Assembly: GCF_046546475.1 (NCBI RefSeq) | Contig: NZ_JBKGXS010000002.1 | Location: 434,001 to 498,000 of the forward strand | Direction: 5' to 3' | Origin: Pseudonocardia phyllosphaerae | GTDB lineage: Bacteria > Actinomycetota > Actinomycetes > Mycobacteriales > Pseudonocardiaceae | DNA length: 64,000 bases | Shown: positions 31,382 through 39,729 of the stretch, one piece after another | Layout of the letters: each line of letters begins with the position of its first letter | Position numbering within the stretch: position 1 is the stretch's first letter | Notes under the pieces: generated by a model | The model's input: the letters and a program-made list of their open reading frames with translations, nothing else | Database searches by the model: none | What the model was told of the DNA's origin: nothing | Position numbers and translations under genes: made by a program

Positions 31382-32390
31382 ATCCCCGGACCCCGCGCAT
31401 CACTCGGCTCCGACCCAGCCCCCACGCCGTCAGCACCGCCAGCGCCCCGGACGCCCCCGCGACCAGCCGGGACAGCCGCGCGGCGCGGTGCAGGTCCGCG
31501 GTCGTCGGAGCCGGGCCCGAGCCCAGCGACGGACGTTCCTCGGTGCCGTGGGCGTAGGTCGTCGTCCCGCCGAGGCGCAGCCCGAGCGCGCCGGCGGCGG
31601 TGGCCTCGACCGGCCCGGCGTTCGGGCTCGGGTGCCCGGCGGCGTCGCGGCGCCAGGCCCGCAGCGCCGCGGACGGCGACCCGCCGACGGCCGGGGCGAG
31701 GGCCACGGTGAGCAACGCCGTCACCCGCGCCGGCAGCAGGTTCACGACGTCGTCGAGCCGCGCCGACGCCCGGCCGAACCGGTCGTAGCGGGGCGAGCGG
31801 TAGCCGACCATCGCGTCGAGGGTGTTCACCGCGCGGTAGCCGAGCAGCCCCGGAACGCCCGCGAACGCGCCCCACACCAGCGGCCCGACGACCGCGTCGG
31901 AGGTGTTCTCCGCCAGCGACTCCACCCCGGCGCGGGCCATGCCGTCGGCGTCGAGGAGCTGCGGGTCCCGCGCGCAGAGCGACGGGATACGGGCCCGCGC
32001 CGCGTCGAGGGCGGCGTCGTCGAGGGCGGCGTCGTCGAGGGCCGCGTCGCCGAGGGCGGCGTCGTCGAGGGCGTGCGCGAGCGCCGCCCCCTCCCCGATC
32101 AGCGACGTCCCGCCGAGCACGGCCCAGGTCGACACCGCGACCAGCGCGGTCTCGGCCGCCGCCCGCCCCCGCACCAGCCGCGCCACCGCGGCTCCGCCGA
32201 GCACCGCCCCACCGGCCAGCACCGCCGCGTACCCGGCGCCGGCTCCGACGGAGTCCCGGTACACCCGCCGTTCCAGGGCGGCGGCGACGGCGCCGAAACC
32301 GGCGACCGGGTGGCCCCGCCGGGGGTCCCCGAACGCCGCGTCCGCCGCGATCCCGATCATGAGCCCGGCCGCCCGGGCACCAGTGCGCAT
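31368..32390 (-). CDS. cobD: Adenosylcobinamide-phosphate synthase CobD/CbiB
   Basis: Integral membrane enzyme that attaches aminopropanol phosphate to cobyric acid. The 340-residue protein has the family signature GIAADAAFGDPRRGHPVAGFG at the N-terminus and VESLAENTSDAVVGPLVWGA, YRAVNTLDAMVGYR and HPSPNAGPVEATAAGALG in the body. An in-frame 15-bp repeat gives a DDAALDDAAL tract around residue 105. ATG 32390 lies six nt after TACGGT, so translation is probably leaderless. The last codons extend into a 17-bp inverted repeat. It is divergent from the flavin reductase gene. Confidence 0.94.
   Translation of the reverse strand: MRTGARAAGLMIGIAADAAFGDPRRGHPVAGFGAVAAALERRVYRDSVGAGAGYAAVLAGGAVLGGAAVARLVRGRAAAETALVAVSTWAVLGGTSLIGEGAALAHALDDAALGDAALDDAALDDAALDAARARIPSLCARDPQLLDADGMARAGVESLAENTSDAVVGPLVWGAFAGVPGLLGYRAVNTLDAMVGYRSPRYDRFGRASARLDDVVNLLPARVTALLTVALAPAVGGSPSAALRAWRRDAAGHPSPNAGPVEATAAGALGLRLGGTTTYAHGTEERPSLGSGPAPTTADLHRAARLSRLVAGASGALAVLTAWGLGRSRVMRGVRGCLSR
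32000..32075. repeat. 5 x 15-bp tandem repeat in cobD
   Basis: Five units like GCGTCGTCGAGGGCG follow one another with few mismatches. They encode (LDDAA) repeats in a cytoplasmic or periplasmic loop and keep the frame. Confidence 0.85.
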
Positions 32391-32420
32391 GATCAGACCG
32401 TAGAAGGCAGGATCGGGATC

Positions 32421-33050
32421 ATGCGCACGGACCTGAGGCCGGACGAGATGGGCGCCGGCCCGTTCTACAAGCTGCTGACCAGCGTCGTCGTCCCCCGCCC
32501 GATCGCCTGGGTCTCGACCCGGTCGGCCGACGGCGTCGACAACCTGGCGCCGCACTCGTTCTTCACCGTCTCCTGCGTCGACCCGCCGATGGTCCAGTTC
32601 ACCTCGGTCGGGAAGAAGGACTCGCTGCGGAACGTGTCCGAGACCGGCGAGTTCGTCGTCTGCCTGGCCGGTGAGCCGCTGTTCGAGAAGATCAACGCGA
32701 CGGCGACGGACTTCCCCGCCGAGGTCAGCGAGCTCTCCTCGGTCGGGCTGACCGCGGAGTCGAGCGCCACCGTCGCGCCGCCGCGGGTCGCCGAGTCCCC
32801 GGTCGCGCTGGAGTGCGTGCTGCACGCGAACATCGAACTGGGCAACTCGACGGTCGTGATCGGCCGGGTCACCCACGCCGCGGTCGACGAGGCCGTCCTC
32901 AGCACCGACGAGCGCGGCAACACCCTGCCCGACGTGCGCAAGCTCGCCCCGCTGGCGCGGCTGGGCCGCAACGAGTGGTCCCGGCTCGGCGAGGTCGTCG
33001 AGATCACCCGGATCCCGTACTCCGACTGGCCGGGCCACTTCGGCGACTGA
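32421..33050 (+). CDS. Flavin reductase family protein (FMN-binding split barrel)
   Basis: A 209-residue protein of the flavin reductase-like/NAD(P)H:FMN type. The segment KLLTSVVVPRPIAWVSTRSA and NLAPHSFFTVSCVDPPMVQF are characteristic of the FMN-binding split barrel, as is RNVSETGEFVVCLAGE. It starts at ATG 32421, and the start contexts of this gene and divergent cobD are almost mirror images (GATCATGCGCAC). It might supply FMNH2 to the flavin monooxygenases at 11.7 or 53.6 kb, but many members are not flavin reductases, so this is open. Confidence 0.85.
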   Translation: MRTDLRPDEMGAGPFYKLLTSVVVPRPIAWVSTRSADGVDNLAPHSFFTVSCVDPPMVQFTSVGKKDSLRNVSETGEFVVCLAGEPLFEKINATATDFPAEVSELSSVGLTAESSATVAPPRVAESPVALECVLHANIELGNSTVVIGRVTHAAVDEAVLSTDERGNTLPDVRKLAPLARLGRNEWSRLGEVVEITRIPYSDWPGHFGD

Positions 33051-33076
33051 CGCCGCCGGGTGGCCCGGCCGGTGGG

Positions 33077-34777
33077 TCAGAGCGTGTACTCCGTCGGCAC
33101 CGCGGCCGCGGCGTCGGCGTGCAGCTCGTCCTCGCGTCCCCGCAGCTCGACCCGGCGGATCTTCCCGGAGATCGTCTTCGGTAGCTCGAAGAACTCCAGG
33201 CGCCGCACCCGCTTGTACGGCGCGAGGTGGTCGTAGGCGAACTGCAGGATGGCCTTCGCGGTCTCCTCGTTCTGCTCGTAGCCCTTCGCGAGCACCACGT
33301 AGGCCTTCGGGACGGCGAGGCGCAGCGGGTCCGGAGAGGGCACGACCGCGGCCTCGGCGACGGCCGGGTGCTCGATGAGCACGCTCTCCAGCTCGAACGG
33401 GCTGATCCGGTAGTCACTGGCCTTGAACACGTCGTCGGCGCGGCCGACGTAGGTGATGTAGCCGTCGGCGTCGCGGGATCCGACGTCACCGGTGTGATAG
33501 AAGCCGCCGGCCATGGCCTCGGCGTCGAGCTCGGGGTCGTCGGCGTAGCCGACCATGAGCCCGATCGGGCGCGGGTCGAGCTGCAGGCAGATCTCGCCCT
33601 CCTCACCGACGGTCCCGGTGGCGGCGTCGACGAGCGCGACGACGTAGCCGGGCATCGGGCGCCCCATCGAGCCGGGCTTGATCGGCTGGTTCGGCGGGTT
33701 GCCGACCTGCAGGGTGGTCTCGGTCTGGCCGAACCCGTCGCGGATCCGCCGTCCCCAGGACTTCTCGACCTGCTCGATGATCTCCGGGTTGAGCGGCTCA
33801 CCGGCGCTCATGACCTTCGTCGGCGGCGTCGACAGCGCGGACAGGTCGGCCTGGATCAGCATGCGCCACACCGTCGGCGGGGCGCAGAAGCTGGTGACGC
33901 CGCAGTCGCCGAGCACGGAGAACACCGACTCGGCGTCGAACCTGGCGTAGTTCATGACGAGCACGGTCGCCTCGGCGATCCACGGCGCGAACACGTTGGA
34001 CCAGGCGTGCTTGGCCCAGCCGGGCGAGGAGATGTTGAGATGCACGTCGCCGGGCTCGAGCCCGATCCAGTACATCGTGGTCAGGTGCCCGACGGGGTAG
34101 GAGACGTGCGAGTGCTCGACGAGCTTGGGCTTCGACGTCGTCCCGGAGGTGAAGTAGAGCAGCAGCGTGTCCGAGGCCTTCGTGACGCCGTCCGGGGTGA
34201 ACTCGGCCGGCGCGTCGTAGGCCTCGCCGGTGTAGTCGCGCCAGCCCTCGGCCGCGCCGCCGACGGCGATGGGTGTGTAGTCGCCGGTGACGTCGTCGAA
34301 CTTGGCGGTGTCGCCCACCCCGACGACGACGTGCCGGGCCCGGCCGCGGTCGATGCGGTCCTGCAGGTCGGCCGGGGTCAGCAGCGTCGTCGCGGGGATG
34401 ACGACCGCGCCGAGCTTCATCGCGGCGAGCAGCGTCTCCCACAGCTCCAGCTGGTTGCCCAGCATCAGCACGATCCGGTCCCCGCGGCGCACCCCCTGCT
34501 CGCGCAGCCAGTTCGCGACCCGATCGGACCGCTCGGCGAGCTCGGCCCAGGTCCACGAGGCCTGCGACCCGTCCTGCTCGACGATCCACAGCGCCTTCTG
34601 CGCACCCTTCTCCGGATCAGCGGCGACGACGTCGAAGTGGTCGAGTGCGAAGTTGAACTCGGTCAGCTCGGGCCGGCGGAAGTCGCGGTAGGCGGTGTCG
34701 TAGTCCTCGCGGTGGGCGAGCAGGAAGTCACGCGCGGCGCGGAACTTCTCCGTCGCCGCGCCGTTCTCGGATGCCAT
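33077..34777 (-). CDS. AMP-binding acyl-CoA synthetase
   Basis: A 566-residue adenylate-forming ligase. Core motifs are LLLYFTSGTTSKPKLVEHSH (A3, ATP phosphate binding), RIRDGFGQTETT (A5), YHTGDVGSRDADGYITYVGR (A7/A8) and the catalytic Lys in PKTISGKIRR (A10). The N-terminal part with YDTAYRDFRRP and the overall length resemble medium-chain or acetyl-CoA synthetase-like ACSM enzymes; the acid substrate is uncertain. ATG 34777 follows GAGGTG by 9 nt. Converges with the flavin reductase. Confidence 0.88.
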   Translation of the reverse strand: MASENGAATEKFRAARDFLLAHREDYDTAYRDFRRPELTEFNFALDHFDVVAADPEKGAQKALWIVEQDGSQASWTWAELAERSDRVANWLREQGVRRGDRIVLMLGNQLELWETLLAAMKLGAVVIPATTLLTPADLQDRIDRGRARHVVVGVGDTAKFDDVTGDYTPIAVGGAAEGWRDYTGEAYDAPAEFTPDGVTKASDTLLLYFTSGTTSKPKLVEHSHVSYPVGHLTTMYWIGLEPGDVHLNISSPGWAKHAWSNVFAPWIAEATVLVMNYARFDAESVFSVLGDCGVTSFCAPPTVWRMLIQADLSALSTPPTKVMSAGEPLNPEIIEQVEKSWGRRIRDGFGQTETTLQVGNPPNQPIKPGSMGRPMPGYVVALVDAATGTVGEEGEICLQLDPRPIGLMVGYADDPELDAEAMAGGFYHTGDVGSRDADGYITYVGRADDVFKASDYRISPFELESVLIEHPAVAEAAVVPSPDPLRLAVPKAYVVLAKGYEQNEETAKAILQFAYDHLAPYKRVRRLEFFELPKTISGKIRRVELRGREDELHADAAAAVPTEYTL

Positions 34778-34983
34778 CTCGGTGCACCTCGTCGGGCTCG
34801 GAGGATGTGCGGGCCCGAGCGGGTCCGCGGCCGTCATCGCGCACCCTAATGACTCCGGAGATGCCGCGCTCCCACCCACTCGCGCACCCGACGGCGTCCT
34901 CCCGTCACCCGGTCGACGGGATCCGCCGCCCCGGACGGCGGTGCGGCACTGCACACGCCGGGTGATCGTCCTACGCTGCGCGC

Positions 34984-35796
34984 GTGATCGTCCCCCAGCT
35001 GCGGCAGACCGCGCAGGCGCACCGTCCCGGGCCCGTGCGGGTCCACTTCGGCCCCCTCGGCCCGCGGCTGCTCCTGCGTGCCCTGCTGGTGGTCCTCGCG
35101 CTGGCGACGCTGGTGATGATCCTGACCGGTTGCGGTGGCGCACAACAGCTCCCGCCGGCCGACGCGGCCGCATCGGGTGCGGCCCCGCCCCCTGCCGCGC
35201 AGCCTCCGGCACCGCCCGCGGCCGCGGCGCCGCCCTCGGCGACCGACAACCCGTCGACGACCGACGAACCGGCCACCGACGAGCCGGAGCCGACGACCGG
35301 GTCCGCGCCGAGCACGACCGACGACGAGTCCGGGGACTCCGGCGAGTCCGGCACGACCCCGCCGTCCGGCGAGGCACGCCGGGCCGCCCCGACGACGACC
35401 CCGGCCCCGTCGCACGCGCACGGCAGCGCGGGCAACGCCGGCAGCGTGGACAGCGGAACCGCCGGCGAGGGCACGCAGGAGAAGAAGAAGGAGCGGAGCG
35501 CTCCGAGCTCGGCGACGCCGATCTGGCCCGCCTCGTCGCAGGCACAGGCGAAGGCGCTGCAGCAGCGGGTCGACAACGGTGGTGAGCCGTGGCTGCTCGA
35601 CCCGCGCGAGGTCGCGATCTCCTACGCCGGCAGCGAGCTCGGCTACCGCAACCCGAAGGTGACGGTGCGTCGTCCCGGCGTCGTCGACCTGCACGACGGC
35701 AACGGCTCCTCGGCCTCGGTGACGGTCACCCTGAGCCAGACCGTCCGGAAGGGCGCCGGCGGCATCTGGCTCGTCACCGGCGTCGCGAAGCACTAG
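34984..35796 (+). CDS. Putative lipoprotein or membrane-anchored secreted protein
   Basis: A 270-residue protein I do not recognise. A basic N-terminus precedes the hydrophobic LLLRALLVVLALATLVMI and the lipobox-like LTGC (Cys about residue 49), so it is probably lipidated or anchored. Then comes ~130 residues of Pro/Ala/Ser/Thr/Asp-rich linker, and a C-terminal ~85-residue globular part with GNGSSASVTVTLSQTVRKG and GGIWLVTGVAKH. TACGCT is six nt before GTG 34984: leaderless. The 3' end is partly duplicated just after the stop. Confidence 0.65.
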   Translation: MIVPQLRQTAQAHRPGPVRVHFGPLGPRLLLRALLVVLALATLVMILTGCGGAQQLPPADAAASGAAPPPAAQPPAPPAAAAPPSATDNPSTTDEPATDEPEPTTGSAPSTTDDESGDSGESGTTPPSGEARRAAPTTTPAPSHAHGSAGNAGSVDSGTAGEGTQEKKKERSAPSSATPIWPASSQAQAKALQQRVDNGGEPWLLDPREVAISYAGSELGYRNPKVTVRRPGVVDLHDGNGSSASVTVTLSQTVRKGAGGIWLVTGVAKH

Positions 35797-35838
35797 GAAC
35801 CTGTCGCGAAGCCAACCTGTCGCGAAGCACCAGGAACC
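35782..35838 (+). repeat. Short duplication of the lipoprotein gene 3' end
   Basis: GTCGCGAAGCACTAGGAACC (35782-35801) includes the TAG stop. It recurs as GTCGCGAAGCACCAGGAACC at 35819-35838, with a partial third copy (GTCGCGAAGCCAACC) between. Confidence 0.8.
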
Positions 35839-36019
35839 GCAGGATCAGGGACCTCCGCCTCTCCCGGAGTGGCCCCGCTCACCGCACGGTGAGCATCATG
35901 TCGCGCGAACGGGTGAATCCCGCCCGAAGGTGCAGCGCGACGGCCGTCCGGGACGATGGACGGGGTGAGAGCACGCGACGGGGGTGCTCCGCCGGCGACG
36001 CGGGAGAGGCACGATCGGT

Positions 36020-36427
36020 ATGACCAGCGACTCGATCCAGCAGGACGTCTTCACCGTGCTGCACGGGCAGGCCTCCCCGATCGTGAGCCGGTGGGGCTAC
36101 CGCGCCGACGACCCGTTCGCCGTGTCCTTCGCGGTGCGTCGTTCCCCGGACCGCTGGATCGAGTGGCTGGTGGCCCGCGACCTGGTGATCGAGGGGCTGA
36201 CCGCGCCCACCGGCGTCGGGGACATCCGGATGGCGCCGCGCCGGGTCGACGGCTACGACGTCGTCGAGATCGAGATCCGGTCCGACGGCGGCGCCGCGGT
36301 CCTCGAGGTCGACCGGGACCTGCTGGCCCAGTTCGTGGACGCGACCTGCGAGCTCGTCGACCTGGGCGAGGAGGCCGACCACCTCGACCTGGACGCGGCC
36401 ATCGCCCGCCTCAGCAGCACGGCCTGA
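36020..36427 (+). CDS. ssgB: SsgA/SsgB-like sporulation and cell-division regulator
   Basis: A 135-residue SALP-family protein. In Streptomyces SsgB positions FtsZ rings during sporulation septation. The segments PFAVSFAVRRSPDRWIEWLV, ARDLVIEGL and GDIRMAPRRVDG match the whirly-type fold of SsgB, and it has the usual length. GGGAGAGG lies ~11 nt before ATG 36020. The family is restricted to morphologically complex actinobacteria, which helps place the organism. Assignment to SsgB rather than another SALP paralogue is by overall likeness. Confidence 0.88.
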   Translation: MTSDSIQQDVFTVLHGQASPIVSRWGYRADDPFAVSFAVRRSPDRWIEWLVARDLVIEGLTAPTGVGDIRMAPRRVDGYDVVEIEIRSDGGAAVLEVDRDLLAQFVDATCELVDLGEEADHLDLDAAIARLSSTA

Positions 36428-36429
36428 GC

Positions 36430-36470
36430 CGCGCCACTCCCGCACACACCGCGCCACTCCCCGCACACAC
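36430..36470 (+). repeat. Two ~20-nt direct repeats
   Basis: GCGCCACTCCCGCACACACC and GCGCCACTCCCCGCACACAC follow one another between the ssgB stop and the terminator. They differ by one inserted C. Confidence 0.7.
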
Positions 36471-36510
36471 AGAACGCCGCCCGGCTCGTCGTGAGCCGGG
36501 CGGCGTTCTG
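36470..36510. terminator. Bidirectional terminator between ssgB and the DUF5709 gene
   Basis: CAGAACGCCGCCCGGCTC and GAGCCGGGCGGCGTTCTG form a perfect 18-bp stem with the 5-nt loop GTCGT. It lies between two convergent genes. Confidence 0.9.
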
Positions 36511-36527
36511 CGTCTGCAGGAGCGGGG

Positions 36528-37052
36528 TCAGGCGTCCTGCTCCTCCTGCTCCTCCCACAGCTCCCGCTCGGCGTCGGCCTCCGCCTCGTCGGCGTGGTCG
36601 TCCTCGGCGAGCTGGCGGCTGACCTCGGGGTCACCGACCGGCCGGTCGTCGGCGACCGGGTCGATGGCCGGGTCGACGTCGTGCACGGCGGCCTCCTCGG
36701 CACTGGCCGCGCCGCCGTCGATGCCGGCGTCGAGCGCGGCGCCGTCGGTGGCGGGCTCCCCGGCCGGGGTCTCGTCGGCGTTGACCAGCCGCCCGGAGCG
36801 GTCGGCCTCGCCGACCGGCAGCTCGTCCGGGACCTCCTTGGCGAGCCGCTCGTCGAGGGTCTCGCCGTCGCGCTCACCGGCCTCGGTCACCGCGTTGTCG
36901 TCGACGCCCAGCGGGCGGTCCGGCGGGATGTAGCCGGAGTCGAGCGGGTCGGTGTCCGACGGGCCGGTCAGGGCCTCGTCGGTGTCCAGCTGCATCGCCG
37001 ACGCCATGTCCGGTGCCTCGGGCTGGAACTCGTTCTCGTCGCCTGCAGCCAT
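36528..37052 (-). CDS. DUF5709-family acidic protein
   Basis: A 174-residue, strongly acidic protein, probably cytoplasmic and largely disordered. The conserved part is the N-terminal TDPLDSGYIPPDRPLGVDDN, which marks DUF5709, a family of actinobacteria with no assigned function. Many GE-, DE- and AEE-rich stretches follow, ending RELWEEQEEQDA. The ATG 37052 follows GGAGG. There is no signal peptide or metal-binding motif. Confidence 0.85.
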   Translation of the reverse strand: MAAGDENEFQPEAPDMASAMQLDTDEALTGPSDTDPLDSGYIPPDRPLGVDDNAVTEAGERDGETLDERLAKEVPDELPVGEADRSGRLVNADETPAGEPATDGAALDAGIDGGAASAEEAAVHDVDPAIDPVADDRPVGDPEVSRQLAEDDHADEAEADAERELWEEQEEQDA

Positions 37053-37198
37053 TGCGGCCTGTCCTCCTGCGGTGGTGGTGCGTGTGGTGGTCCGTTCCGG
37101 TGGTCGGAGGCGGTTACCCGGCCCGGCGGGGCCGCACACCCCGCCCGGCGGGCGCTACGGTCCGCCGGACGTGTCCGCACCGCCAGGAGGTCTCCCCC

Positions 37199-37783
37199 GT
37201 GCCCGCCGCAGGCCCGCCGTCCGAGCCCGCCCCCGCACCCGACGACGGCGGCGCCACCCGCCGCGCGCTGCTCACCGCCGCGGCGGAGCTGTTCGCCGAG
37301 CAGGGCTACGACCGGACCACGGTGCGCGCCATCGCCGAGCGGGCAGGGGTGAACCAGGCACTGCTGTTCCGGCACTTCGGCAACAAGGAGGCGGTGTTCG
37401 CGCGGGTCGCGGCCGAGCGGGCGCTCGCGGTGCTGCACGCCGGCCCGTCCGGCGAGCTCCTCGCCCGCACGCTCGGCTCGATCCTCACCGAGCGCTCCGG
37501 CCCGGAGAACGACCTGTTCGACTCGGTGCTGCGCTCGGCGGGCAGCACCGAGGCGCTGCGCGTGGCCCGCGACGAGCTGGCGCACGCGTTCACCGCCGCG
37601 TTCGCCGCGCAGGCCGCCGGGGAACCGTCGGACGCGGCACTGCGCGCGGAGCTGCTGCTCGGCTGGCTACTGGGGATCAACCTGCTGCGCAACGTCCTGC
37701 ACACCGACGCCGTGTCCGGTGCCGACCCGGCAGCGGTCGACGCGCACGTCACCCGGGCGGCGACGGCGCTGCTGACCGGCTGA
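37199..37783 (+). CDS. TetR-family transcriptional regulator
   Basis: A 194-residue regulator with the N-terminal helix-turn-helix RALLTAAAELFAEQGYDRTT, VRAIAERAGVNQALLFRHFG. The C-terminal ligand domain is unassigned. AGGAGG lies 8 nt before GTG 37199, so an ordinary leadered start. It converges with an SDR gene whose stop is 9 nt away; regulator and SDR may be functionally linked but nothing in the sequence shows it. Confidence 0.92.
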   Translation: MPAAGPPSEPAPAPDDGGATRRALLTAAAELFAEQGYDRTTVRAIAERAGVNQALLFRHFGNKEAVFARVAAERALAVLHAGPSGELLARTLGSILTERSGPENDLFDSVLRSAGSTEALRVARDELAHAFTAAFAAQAAGEPSDAALRAELLLGWLLGINLLRNVLHTDAVSGADPAAVDAHVTRAATALLTG

Positions 37784-37792
37784 CCGGCTCAC

Positions 37793-38782
37793 TCAGGCGG
37801 TGAGCCGGTCCACCTCGGCCCGGAAGCGCTCCACCTGCTCGGGGGTCTCCTGCGTCCGGGACAGGTAGTGCTCCGGGCGGGGCGCGCGGTCGTGCCAGAA
37901 CCGTCCCGTCCCCACCTCCGAGGACGGTGCCGCGGCCAGCCAGACGGCGGTGTCCGCGCCCTGGTCCGGGCTGCGCAGCAGCGGTCCGAGGATCTTGTCG
38001 AAGGCGGGGTAGACGTCGGTGACACCGGGGGTGCGCGCCCAGCCGGGGTGCAGCGCGTGCACGGTGATCCCGCGCGGGGCCAGCTCCTCGGCGAGGATCC
38101 CGGTGAGGACGACCTGCATGCGCTTGGTGCGGGCGTAGGCGGCGGTGCCGCCGTACTTCCCCTCGCGGAACTGCAGGTCGTCGGCGACCAGCGGCTGGGC
38201 GTACATCCCGCCCGAGGACACGAACAGCACCCGCGAGTCGGTGCCGGACAGCTCGGCGCCCTTGGCGAGCGCGTCGGCGAGGCCCCGGGTCAGCAGCAGC
38301 GGGCCGAGCACGTGCACGGCCAGGGTGATCTCGTTGCCCTCGGAGGTCTCGGTGCGCTCCGGCGGCACCAGGCCTGCGTTGTGCACCAGCACGTCCAGGC
38401 TCCCGACCTGCGCGGTGAACCGGGCCGCGAACTCGCGCACCTTCGCCAGCTCGCCGAGGTCGCAGACCTGCACCGGCAGCCGCTCGCGCGTCGCGCCGGG
38501 CACCGCGGCGAGGATCCGGTCGCGCACCGCACGGCCCTTCTCCTCGCTGCGCACCAGCAGGTGCACGGTCGCGCCGAGCTCCGCCAGCCCGCGTGCGGTC
38601 GCCTCTCCCAGACCGCCACCGGCCCCGGTGACCAGCGCGGTCCGCCCGGCGAGCGACCCGGGTGCGGGGTCGGCCCGCCCGCCGGTCCAGGAGCGGCGGC
38701 GGGCCAGGTAGCCGAGCTTGGTGTAGCCCCCGATGAGGCTGCGGTCCAGCACGGTGTCGAGCACGACCTCGGGAGACGGCAT
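37793..38782 (-). CDS. Short-chain dehydrogenase (retinol dehydrogenase-like)
   Basis: A 329-residue SDR. After ~45 N-terminal residues (LDRSLIGGYTKLGYLARRRS) comes the cofactor motif LVTGAGGGLGEATARGLAEL, then DVLVHNAGLVPPERTETSEG, the active-site Ser in VLFVSSGGMY, YARTKRMQ (YxxxK) and HPGWARTPGV. The longer N- and C-terminal parts place it with human RDH/DHRS-like and mycobacterial light-regulated SDRs. The likely substrate is a hydrophobic alcohol or ketone, which is inference. ATG 38782 is the start. Confidence 0.88.
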   Translation of the reverse strand: MPSPEVVLDTVLDRSLIGGYTKLGYLARRRSWTGGRADPAPGSLAGRTALVTGAGGGLGEATARGLAELGATVHLLVRSEEKGRAVRDRILAAVPGATRERLPVQVCDLGELAKVREFAARFTAQVGSLDVLVHNAGLVPPERTETSEGNEITLAVHVLGPLLLTRGLADALAKGAELSGTDSRVLFVSSGGMYAQPLVADDLQFREGKYGGTAAYARTKRMQVVLTGILAEELAPRGITVHALHPGWARTPGVTDVYPAFDKILGPLLRSPDQGADTAVWLAAAPSSEVGTGRFWHDRAPRPEHYLSRTQETPEQVERFRAEVDRLTA

Positions 38783-38829
38783 GACCCCGATCCGACCACA
38801 CCCGCGATCCGGGCGCGCGGCGGCCGGGC

Positions 38830-39633
38830 TCAGCGTTCGCCGTCGCGGCGGCGCAGCAGGTAGGTGTCCATGATCCAGCCCTTGCGCTCGCGGGCCTCGG
38901 CGCGGACGCGGACGATCTCGTCGGCGACCTCGTCGAGCGGGCCGGCGACGAGCAGTTCGTCGGGGGTGCCGAGGTAGGCGCCCCAGTAGATCGACAGCTC
39001 GGTGCGCCGCTCGGGCGGGATCGTGGCGAACGCGGTGCGCCCGTCGAGCATCACCACGACGTCGTCGACGTCGTCGGGCAGGCCCTCGGCGACGCGGCGG
39101 CCGGTGGTGATCAGGACCGGGCGGCCGACCCGGTTCAGGATCAGCCGGTGCGCGGCGGCGAGCGCGGCGACCGAGGAGATCCCGGCGATCGACTCGAACC
39201 GCCACTGCCCGGGCGCACCGTCGAGGACCTCGTCGAGCAGGCGCAGGGTGCCGTCGTAGAGGGAGGGGTCGCCCCACACCAGGAACGCGCCGGTCTCGCC
39301 GTCGGCCAGCTCGGCGTCGAGCATCTCGCGGTAGAGCCGGGCCCTGCGGTCCTGCCAGTCGACGACGACCTCGCGGTAGGTCTCGTCGTCACGCTCGACG
39401 ACCGGGCCGCGGTCCCGCCCGACCTCCGGCGCGGTGACCAGGCGGTAGCCGCCGTCCGGACGGTGCCGGCGCAGGATCTCGGTGCGCAGGGCCAGCAGGT
39501 CGTCCTGCCCGCCGGAGTCGAGCCCCTTGTCGATGACGAACACGACGTCCGCCCGTCCCAGCGCGGTGACCGCCTGGAGCGTGAGGTGCTCCGGGTCGCC
39601 CGCCCCGATCCCGATCACCAGCACCGTGCGCAT
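38830..39633 (-). CDS. cobF: Precorrin-6A synthase (deacetylating) CobF
   Basis: C-1 methyltransferase of the aerobic B12 pathway; it also removes the acetyl group. The 267-residue protein has the SAM-binding LVIGIGAGDPEHLTLQA at its N-terminus, then AFLVWGDPSLYDGTLRL and IAGISSVAALAAAHRL, and ends RKGWIMDTYLLRRRDGER. CobF occurs only in the aerobic route, so it shows that this organism makes B12 aerobically. ATG 39633. It is separated from the main B12 series by about 9 kb. Confidence 0.93.
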   Translation of the reverse strand: MRTVLVIGIGAGDPEHLTLQAVTALGRADVVFVIDKGLDSGGQDDLLALRTEILRRHRPDGGYRLVTAPEVGRDRGPVVERDDETYREVVVDWQDRRARLYREMLDAELADGETGAFLVWGDPSLYDGTLRLLDEVLDGAPGQWRFESIAGISSVAALAAAHRLILNRVGRPVLITTGRRVAEGLPDDVDDVVVMLDGRTAFATIPPERRTELSIYWGAYLGTPDELLVAGPLDEVADEIVRVRAEARERKGWIMDTYLLRRRDGER

Positions 39634-39729
39634 TCCCGCGACGGTAGCCGCAGCCGACCCTGCTTCCTCGGTAGGGTGAGAGCGAGCACGCCGAACGAGA
39701 CCCGCACCACCCCGGGAGGACGACGCGCC

